DNA from: a bacterium
GTDB lineage: Bacteria; Krumholzibacteriota; Krumholzibacteriia; Krumholzibacteriales; WJIX01
Direction of reading: 5' to 3'
Length of the DNA stretch: 12,438 bases
Assembly (NCBI GenBank): GCA_021160845.1
Contig: JAGHBT010000065.1
Location: 1 to 12,438, forward strand
In this document: in pieces, positions 7,801 to 12,438 of the stretch
How positions within the stretch are numbered: the stretch's first letter is position 1
Layout of the letters: every line of letters starts with the position of its first letter
Made by a program: the position numbers and the translations under genes
The notes under the pieces: model-generated
The model's database searches: none
Told to the model about the DNA's origin: nothing
The model's input: the letters and a program-made list of their open reading frames with translations, nothing else

Positions 7801-7820
7801 CTATAAGGGAAGTGATTCCC
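7801..7820 (-). terminator. Possible terminator of the acyltransferase operon
   Basis: GGGAA (7807-7811) and TTCCC (7816-7820) form a 5-pair stem with a GTGA loop. On the minus strand it is followed by TTATAGTTTTAATTTTT, a T-rich tail, so it may end the acyltransferase transcript about 30 bases after that gene's stop. The stem is short and the tail interrupted. On the plus strand, after DUF3467, no T tail follows. Confidence 0.4.
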
Positions 7821-7850
7821 GGTAGTTAAACCCTCTCTACACAAAACGGA

Positions 7851-8765
7851 TCAGAATTTTTTCTCATTCGTCGGGGGTTTTGTTTTCCACCTTTTATGCG
7901 CCCAGAAGTACTGATCGGGATGTTTTATAATACATTCCTCGAGCGCCTTTGTGTAAAGAGAAGTTAATCTCATAATTTCCAATTTCTTTTCCGCCTTCGG
8001 ATTTACCTCTATTGGAGGCAGAAATACAGCGTCATGAGTTTCATCTCCTCTTCTTACTATATAGGAAAAGAGTATAGGGCAATTCACACGATAGGCAAAT
8101 TGCGCAGCTCCGGGATACGTCGAGGAAGGAATCCCGAAGAAATCGACGAAAATACCGGCTTTTCTCGCGTCCTGATCAGAGAGCATAGCTACCATCCGGT
8201 TTTTCTTCAATGAAGTAAATATACCCCGTACGGAAACACCAAGAGGGATCGTCCCTATACCGGCACTTTTTCTAAGCCTGTTAATATAGGAATCAACAAG
8301 TTTGTTACTCTGTTTACCAACAAGGAAATCTATCGGTATACCCTTTGCCGCAACAGTAGCCCCGAAAATTTCCCAACTTCCAAAATGACCAGCTACAAGA
8401 ACAACTCCATTTCCTCTTTTAAAAGCTTCTTCCACATACTCTTCCCCCTTAAAAGATACCAGTTCACGTAACTTTTTCTCTTTTAGCCGGCTAATGGAAG
8501 CAAATTCAATCATCGATTTAGCGAAGTTAATATAGGACCTTCTGCCCGTTTCCAGCCGCTCTCGAGGATTCATACTGTTTCCAAATGCCCTCTCGAGATT
8601 ATTTAGGGTAACCTGTCTCCTTACTCTGAAAACATCAAATGCCAATATCCCCAGTATCCAACCAAACTTTACAGAAACCCTTAAGGGCAAGAGTGAAGGC
8701 AAAAGCGAAAGAATATACACTCCCAGAAGTTCGAAGCGATGGCGTATTTTTTTCCAGAGACTAAT
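7851..8765 (-). CDS. Lipid A biosynthesis lauroyl/myristoyl acyltransferase family (LpxL/HtrB-like), probable ATT start
   Basis: An inner-membrane acyltransferase that would add a secondary acyl chain to lipid A. The HX4E catalytic motif is GHFGSWE (His127 and Glu132, counted from the ATT). DQDARKAGIFVDFFG and the C-terminal YFWAHKRWKTKPP are typical of the family. The first standard start is GTG at 8720 (289 residues), which has no spaced ribosome site and lacks the first part of the N-terminal helix. Fifteen codons upstream an in-frame ATT (8765-8763) has AGAGGAA exactly 6 bases before it. It gives an N-terminus (ISLWKKIRHRFELLG) like family members, and an in-frame TAA lies just above. From ATT the product is 304 residues. 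The ribosome site overlaps the stop of the DUF362 gene, suggesting coupled translation. Confidence 0.9.
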   Translation of the reverse strand: MSLWKKIRHRFELLGVYILSLLPSLLPLRVSVKFGWILGILAFDVFRVRRQVTLNNLERAFGNSMNPRERLETGRRSYINFAKSMIEFASISRLKEKKLRELVSFKGEEYVEEAFKRGNGVVLVAGHFGSWEIFGATVAAKGIPIDFLVGKQSNKLVDSYINRLRKSAGIGTIPLGVSVRGIFTSLKKNRMVAMLSDQDARKAGIFVDFFGIPSSTYPGAAQFAYRVNCPILFSYIVRRGDETHDAVFLPPIEVNPKAEKKLEIMRLTSLYTKALEECIIKHPDQYFWAHKRWKTKPPTNEKKF

Positions 8766-8776
8766 TTTTTATTCCT

Positions 8777-9913
8777 CTAAATTATCATTTTCGCTAGCCG
8801 GCTCATCTTAATCTCAATTGCATCTTCCGGGCAGAGCTCGTGACAACACATGCAAGTAACACAATCATCATTATTTATTCTGCATTTCCCTTCATGGTAT
8901 GATATTGCCTTTACCGGGCAACTCCGCTCACAAAGACCGCATCCAGTACAGATTGAGGGATCAATAATCAACTTTAACCAAACAAAAGGTGATATCATAC
9001 GGGCCAACGGCCGCGGTATCAACCTTAATTTCTTATTTGAAGGCAGGTCAAAAGAATCAGGCCTTATATCGCAGCCATCACCTCTCAGCTGAATCCTTTC
9101 CAGATCACCAACCCCAACACCAAGTTCATCGGCCAGCCTGGTTGTATCTATCGACCCCGGACTAAATCCTATAATTTGCGCGGCGACAGCGTCGATGGCT
9201 ACGGCATCCTCACCAACCATAATCAACCCCAACTTCTTTGGATCACCGGAACTCGGTCCATCCCCTTCCATCGCTACTACCGCGTCAACAATACTAAGCG
9301 CCGGCTTTACGTTTTTGTAGAGTTCGACCAGCATCCGGGCAAACTCCCTAGGCTTCAAAAATTCCTTATGTAATTCAGCCTTTCTGAACCCTGGGATAGA
9401 ACCAAACATATTCTTTATAGCGCATGTAAGAAGCGTCAGTGTATGTGTCTTTAACTTCGCGATATTTATTATAACATCTGCTTCAAGAATAGGTTTTGCT
9501 ATATGAAAAGTATAATCCCCGCTTGTTATTTCGCTTGATCCGGAGGCTTCAAAATTTATCAGGTCAACACCGATTCTCTCCGCCATTGCCGCGATTCCGG
9601 TATTCTCCCATACCCTGGTCACACCGCGCAAAACACCTCCCGGGCTGTCACCGATCACAGGATAAGCCCCGTATTCAATCACTATCTTCGCCACCGCCTC
9701 AATAACCGAAGGATGAGTTGTTATTGCCCTTTCCGGTCCCTTAGCGGACAGCATATTAGGTTTAAGAAGGACCCTTTGTCCTGGTTTAACAAAAGAACCG
9801 ATACCGCCCGAAAGCTCGATCCCCCTCCGGACAGAATTGTAGACAGCATCCGCTTCATAATCGGGACACCTCGTAACGACAACCAGGCTGTTTTCTTTAT
9901 CTTGGATACTCAC
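8777..9913 (-). CDS. DUF362 domain protein with C-terminal 2[4Fe-4S] ferredoxin domain
   Basis: A DUF362 domain (about residues 10-290) carries LKPNML, GDSPGG, INIAKLKTH and CAIKNMFG. It is fused to a bacterial-type ferredoxin domain (about 320-368) with Cys324, 327, 330, 334 and Cys353, 356, 359, 363, both sets followed by Pro, so two [4Fe-4S] clusters are expected (numbering from the TTG below). Function is unknown; electron transfer is inference. The frame opens at a TTG (9919), but AAAGGA sits almost against it. A GTG two codons later (9913) has that site 7 bases upstream, so I start there (378 residues). It lies between dprA and the acyltransferase. An extra Cys358 sits inside the second cluster motif. 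Confidence 0.9.
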   Translation of the reverse strand: MSIQDKENSLVVVTRCPDYEADAVYNSVRRGIELSGGIGSFVKPGQRVLLKPNMLSAKGPERAITTHPSVIEAVAKIVIEYGAYPVIGDSPGGVLRGVTRVWENTGIAAMAERIGVDLINFEASGSSEITSGDYTFHIAKPILEADVIINIAKLKTHTLTLLTCAIKNMFGSIPGFRKAELHKEFLKPREFARMLVELYKNVKPALSIVDAVVAMEGDGPSSGDPKKLGLIMVGEDAVAIDAVAAQIIGFSPGSIDTTRLADELGVGVGDLERIQLRGDGCDIRPDSFDLPSNKKLRLIPRPLARMISPFVWLKLIIDPSICTGCGLCERSCPVKAISYHEGKCRINNDDCVTCMCCHELCPEDAIEIKMSRLAKMII

Positions 9914-9982
9914 ACCCAAATCCTTTGCTTAGCAATCCTTCTTCGGAGAATAAAATATTCACGTTATCAAAGCAACCAGCAA

Positions 9983-11089
9983 TTACCAATACCGAACCAC
10001 CTCTGCCGCGTAGAGCCCGGCTCCGAAAGATTTGCATAGCCCCTTCATCTCAAGTTTCAACAGTATGGGAAGCAACAATACAGTTTTGATCTCGCTCGAC
10101 AACGCGATTTCATCAACATGCTTTGGCTCCAACTCAAGCGCCTCCAGCACCTTGTTCTCAACTTTGCTCAATAACAACTCTCTCTTAATAGCCTTTTCCC
10201 CCTCCCCTTGAAAAAGGGTCAAAGGCATAAGCACCCCAAGTATATCTTCAATCCTCTCGACAAGCACAGCCCCATCCCTGATTAATTTGTGCGGTCCTGA
10301 ACTACCCTTGCTTTCAACCGGTCCGGGTACGGCAAAGACCTCCCTTCCCTGCTCAGCCGCCCAACCCACTGTGAGCATAGCTCCGCTCTTAATCCCTGCT
10401 TCGACAACTACTACCCCGAGGGAGATACCGCTAAGTATCCTGTTTCTTCGCGGGAAATGATATTTTAACGGAGGTGTGCCGACTGGAAATTCTGTCATAA
10501 GACAACCCTTTTTTGAAATGTCGATCGCCAGAGATGCATTTTCGGGCGGATAGGCTATGTCAATCCCGCACCCAAGAACGGCAATAGTACCTCCATTACT
10601 TTCAAGCGCTCCCTCATGAACCGCGGTGTCAATCCCGCGTGCCATCCCACTTACTGCTACTACACCCCTCTCGGAGAGACCTCTCCCAAGACGCTTCGCC
10701 ATTAACATTCCCCTTCTAGTGCAACTTCTTGAACCCACAATACAAACCTTCGGATTATCACACCTACTTATATCTCCTTTACAAAAGAGTACAGGTGGGG
10801 GATATTGAATTTCTTTTAGGAGCTCAGGGTAGCCTTTATCCGATATTGTTAGAATTCGGCACACTCCATTGTCAACGGCACCAAGCTGTTTCTCTACAAA
10901 TCGACTGTTAATCCTACCGACTCTTTTCCCAATGAGCCTGCCAAGTTCCCTTCTGCCAATTGTAGCCTTGAGCATTCCCGATATCTTTTCAAGTGAAATC
11001 CGCCTGTTAAGCTGTATCCACGTTGGAACAGTTATCCCTTCAATTGAAAGAAGATTTAGCCAGAACCTTGCATCTCTTGAACACATCAT
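9983..11089 (-). CDS. dprA: DNA-processing protein DprA (Smf)
   Basis: A cytoplasmic protein that loads RecA onto incoming single-stranded DNA during natural transformation; many non-competent bacteria carry it too. Counting from the first in-frame GTG (11101), the Rossmann-like domain shows VGSRSCT (122-128), SGMARGID (151-158), LGCGIDIAYPPEN (176-188), FPRRNRILSG (216-225) and KSGAMLT (238-244). An N-terminal helical part precedes it and a C-terminal winged-helix-like part (about 310-365) follows. I chose the ATG at 11089 (368 residues): GGAGG ends 5 bases before it, or 8 before the second ATG at 11086, whereas it lies too close after the GTG to serve it. It heads an apparent operon with the DUF362 gene 69 bases downstream. 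Confidence 0.96.
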   Translation of the reverse strand: MMCSRDARFWLNLLSIEGITVPTWIQLNRRISLEKISGMLKATIGRRELGRLIGKRVGRINSRFVEKQLGAVDNGVCRILTISDKGYPELLKEIQYPPPVLFCKGDISRCDNPKVCIVGSRSCTRRGMLMAKRLGRGLSERGVVAVSGMARGIDTAVHEGALESNGGTIAVLGCGIDIAYPPENASLAIDISKKGCLMTEFPVGTPPLKYHFPRRNRILSGISLGVVVVEAGIKSGAMLTVGWAAEQGREVFAVPGPVESKGSSGPHKLIRDGAVLVERIEDILGVLMPLTLFQGEGEKAIKRELLLSKVENKVLEALELEPKHVDEIALSSEIKTVLLLPILLKLEMKGLCKSFGAGLYAAEVVRYW

Positions 11090-11182
11090 CCACACCTCCA
11101 CCGATCCAAAGAACTAAATTTTTCTTGTCCGTAAAATCCGAAAACCTGGCAGGGAAACGCCACACGCCTGTCCAAACCACAC

Positions 11183-11260
11183 TAACGATTTGCCGGCGAA
11201 GAAAGATCGCCAACACCAATCGTCATACTAGGGTGTCGCCAAAGGACAACACCTGCGTTA
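11183..11260. repeat. Imperfect inverted repeat, integron attC-like fold
   Basis: On the plus strand TAACG (11183-11187), TTGCC (11190-11194) and GGCGA (11195-11199) pair in order with CGTTA (11256-11260), GGaCAA (11244-11249, one bulged A) and TCGCC (11236-11240). That is 15 pairs around a 36-base loop, with unpaired bases mainly on one side. Bulged paired boxes ending AAC/GTT recall integron attC sites, but the outer seven bases only partly fit RYYYAAC/GTTRRRY, and smaller hairpins compete with the fold. Confidence 0.25.
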
Positions 11261-11433
11261 ATCCTAAACCATAATTCTGTTTTCTATCAAGGAGTTTTTC
11301 CGAAAGTAACAGAGGGAATTAATCCCTTTCGTCAAAATGTTCGCTGTATATCGGTTGAGTTTACCTGCATTTTGGAGCAAAGCGGAAAATGTCAGAGCAA
11401 CGATTTATTATGTGATACTTTCAACTTTTATCT

Positions 11434-11478
11434 TTAAGGGTTGGGCTTTATTTTAATCGTTTTCTCTGGGTCGTTCAT
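11434..11478 (-). CDS. Candidate 14-codon ORF with a good ribosome site
   Basis: The peptide MNDPEKTIKIKPNP is preceded by AGAGG with an 8-base spacer. It lies downstream of the thioredoxin gene and in the same frame as the preceding 35-codon ORF, separated from it by two stop codons. The good ribosome site is the only support; the peptide resembles nothing I know. It could be a leader peptide, a remnant of a decayed gene, or chance. Confidence 0.15.
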   Translation of the reverse strand: MNDPEKTIKIKPNP

Positions 11479-11517
11479 TTTATTAACCTCTAGAAACTAC
11501 AAAATACCTTTCCAGCC

Positions 11518-11625
11518 TTACTGTCCCATCGCCAGTAATGCCTCTCGCTCCTGTTTACTCATGACCGTTGTGCATACTTCAACTTCTACTCCCAATTTAG
11601 TTATCGGTTCACGCACGCTGATCAC
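11518..11625 (-). CDS. Candidate small ORF after thioredoxin (35 residues)
   Basis: Beginning at GTG (11625), 15 bases after the thioredoxin stop, this frame encodes MISVREPITKLGVEVEVC, then TTVMSKQEREALLAMGQ. The frame is open upstream to a TGA inside the thioredoxin gene, 52 sense codons in all, continuing as DRIGRINKDYLV before the GTG. Its composition looks like real protein, with an amphipathic KQEREALLAM helix. There is no good ribosome site before the GTG, so it may be a short coupled gene, the remainder of a frameshifted gene, or an alternative end for the thioredoxin. I do not recognise a family. Confidence 0.3.
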   Translation of the reverse strand: MISVREPITKLGVEVEVCTTVMSKQEREALLAMGQ

Positions 11626-11639
11626 AAGATAATCTTTGT

Positions 11640-12176
11640 TTATTCTTCCAATTCTATCAAAAGTTGTGATAACCTTTCATTTGCCTCTTTGACCTCTTGA
11701 GCTGCCTGAACTATGCTATTATAAACCGGTTCTACTTCCATATCCTCAACCTTTTCTTTCCATTTACTGAATTTCTTACCATCCTGTTTGTTATGTTCAA
11801 CCCAGGAGTATAAAATCGTCTTTAGCCTTCCTTTTTCACTACTTGGAAATCGGCTGAGAATATCTTCAACTTTTCCACGAATCATATCCTCCGGGGCTGC
11901 ACCTAAAATTTCATCAACATTCTCACCATCACTGAAGAACTTCTGCATAGGTATACTCTTAATCTGATATTTCATAGCCATTCCCCTGTTTTCATCCACA
12001 TTAATCATGCAAAACTTAAATCTTCCCGAGTACTCCTCTGCTAATTTCTCATATATCGGTATCACCATTTTACAGGGTCCGCACCAGGGCGCCCAGAAAT
12101 CTACTTCTGTGGGTAAGTCTGAGTTCAGAACCTCTTCTTCAAAATTTGAATCCGTAACTTCAATTATTTTACTCAT
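11640..12176 (-). CDS. Thioredoxin with C-terminal helical extension
   Basis: A 178-residue cytoplasmic protein with no signal peptide. Residues 1-105 are a thioredoxin fold with the active site WCGPC (Cys32 and Cys35), the buried Asp26 in VDFWAPW, and the cis-proline Pro76 in SIPMQ, so disulfide reductase chemistry is expected. Residues about 106-178 exceed the family's usual length of 105-110 and form a charged, probably helical domain. It includes LYSWVEHNKQDGKKFSKW (122-139) and a later EVKEANERLSQLLIEL helix (161-176). The start is clear: AGGAGG lies 7 bases before the ATG. It stands alone on its transcript except for small ORFs on each side. The partner and the role of the extension are unknown. 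Confidence 0.92.
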   Translation of the reverse strand: MSKIIEVTDSNFEEEVLNSDLPTEVDFWAPWCGPCKMVIPIYEKLAEEYSGRFKFCMINVDENRGMAMKYQIKSIPMQKFFSDGENVDEILGAAPEDMIRGKVEDILSRFPSSEKGRLKTILYSWVEHNKQDGKKFSKWKEKVEDMEVEPVYNSIVQAAQEVKEANERLSQLLIELEE

Positions 12177-12191
12177 GTTTTTTACCTCCTC

Positions 12192-12362
12192 TTAATAGCA
12201 TATAATTTCGCCCTTTAAATATTTTGTTTTCAAAGGCGGGGCTCGTAATTTCATATAACGGCGAGTATATGGTTTTGTGCCGGTTTTGAAACACAAACCT
12301 TTCAATTTACACCGATGTTTATTTATGTCTAAATCGCTCATATTTAGCACTTCACCCGCCAT
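12192..12362 (-). CDS. Candidate small basic ORF directly upstream of thioredoxin (56 residues)
   Basis: An ATG at 12362 opens a 56-residue frame, starting MAGEVLNMSDLDINKHRC, that ends TAA 15 bases before the thioredoxin ATG. A second ATG at 12341 gives 49 residues. The product is rich in Lys and Arg, has three Cys, and contains TGTKPYTRRYMKLRAPP. The tight placement before a good ribosome site suits a coupled small gene. Against it, neither ATG has a good ribosome site and the frame overlaps a hairpin that could be a non-coding DNA or RNA element. I do not recognise it. Confidence 0.25.
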   Translation of the reverse strand: MAGEVLNMSDLDINKHRCKLKGLCFKTGTKPYTRRYMKLRAPPLKTKYLKGEIICY

Positions 12363-12396
12363 AAACTATATACATTGTTACCTGCTGGGCTTTATT

Positions 12397-12438
12397 CTAT
12401 TCATTTAATTTGTTCTTCAGATTTTGTATTTGCCAAAG
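12397..12438 (-). CDS. Possible 3' end of a gene entering the window
   Basis: The last 13 sense codons on the minus strand read LWQIQNLKNKLNE and then TAG. The heptad-like pattern and Lys/Asn/Glu content resemble the C-terminal coiled helix of a real protein whose body lies outside the window. Another frame (LANTKSEEQIK, then TGA) is equally open over this short stretch, so the call is weak. Confidence 0.22.
   Translation of the reverse strand, partial: LWQIQNLKNKLNE

Larger units (their letters stand above)
11102..11517. other. Intergenic region between the thioredoxin unit and dprA
   Basis: About 415 bases without a convincing gene. It holds the imperfect inverted repeat at 11183-11260, a nested GGCGA/TCGCC hairpin (11195-11211), a GGTGT/ACACC hairpin (11232-11253), and a CGAAA/TTTCG repeat enclosing a GGGA/TCCC hairpin (11301-11331). 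A 14-codon ORF lies at 11434-11478. I see no clear dprA promoter and no run of T marking a terminator for the thioredoxin transcript. A structured RNA is possible but unproven. Confidence 0.5.
11442..12399. repeat. Short direct repeat flanking the thioredoxin unit
   Basis: TGGGCTTTATTTTA at 11442-11455 and TGGGCTTTATTCTA at 12386-12399 are the same 14-mer with one mismatch, in the same orientation, about 940 bases apart on the two sides of the thioredoxin gene and its small ORFs. On the minus strand both read AATAAAGCCCA. It may be chance in AT-rich DNA, or mark the edges of an inserted segment. Confidence 0.25.
12180..12438. other. Region upstream of thioredoxin
   Basis: About 260 bases holding the 56-codon ORF (12192-12362), a hairpin with GGTTTTGTG (12271-12279) against CACAAACC (12292-12299), and a possible gene end at 12397. 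The thioredoxin ribosome site AGGAGG begins just after the small ORF's stop. I see no convincing -35/-10 pair for the thioredoxin gene here, so its promoter may lie further right. Confidence 0.4.

Noticed and set aside
8718..8720. GTG at 8720 as the acyltransferase start
   Set aside because: No spaced ribosome site, and it removes the start of the conserved N-terminal helix; kept only as the fallback if ATT is wrong.
1..12438. CRISPR array, insertion sequence, tRNA or rRNA
   Set aside because: Scanning by eye found no regular repeat-spacer pattern, no transposase motifs, and no tRNA or rRNA signature.

Overview
The window reads as chromosomal DNA of a moderately AT-rich Gram-negative bacterium. 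Heptose activation (hldE kinase and adenylyltransferase as two separate genes) and an LpxL/HtrB-type lipid A acyltransferase imply an outer membrane with LPS. The zinc-ribbon form of L32, the split hldE, DUF3467 and a cyclic-2,3-diphosphoglycerate-synthetase-like GTPase would suit an uncultured anaerobic phylum, for example in or near the FCB group. That placement is inference; no rRNA or tRNA is present to test it.

Almost everything is on the minus strand, so it reads right to left. (1) 12438-11102: a possible gene tail, a 56-codon small ORF, a thioredoxin with an unusual C-terminal helical extension, one or two tiny ORFs, and about 420 bases with several imperfect inverted repeats. (2) 11089-7851: an apparent operon dprA - DUF362/ferredoxin protein - lipid A acyltransferase; the last gene probably starts at ATT. 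(3) 7798-7475: the only convincing plus-strand gene, a small DUF3467 protein, lying between two terminator-like hairpins that face the minus-strand operon. (4) 7250-7222: a good sigma-70-type promoter for the left-hand operon. (5) 7167-5: a nine-gene run: hldE kinase, hldE adenylyltransferase, cDPGS-like GTPase, ndk, DUF177 (YceD), rpmF, plsX, fabH, fabD. It continues out of the window, where fabG, acpP and fabF would be expected.

The left operon joins three envelope or growth themes: ADP-heptose precursor synthesis, nucleotide and ribosome supply (Ndk, L32 and its partner DUF177), and the start of fatty acid and phospholipid synthesis (PlsX, FabH, FabD). DUF177-rpmF-plsX-fabH-fabD is a classic conserved order. 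The GTPase between the heptose genes and ndk is the least understood member. The right operon places an acyltransferase that finishes lipid A beside a DUF362 iron-sulfur protein and the DNA-uptake/recombination protein DprA.

Most genes are ordinary. Points worth a second look are the probable ATT start codon, the thioredoxin fusion, the small ORFs and attC-like folds around the thioredoxin gene, the cDPGS-like GTPase, and the antisense layout around DUF3467. I found no CRISPR array, insertion sequence, tRNA or rRNA.
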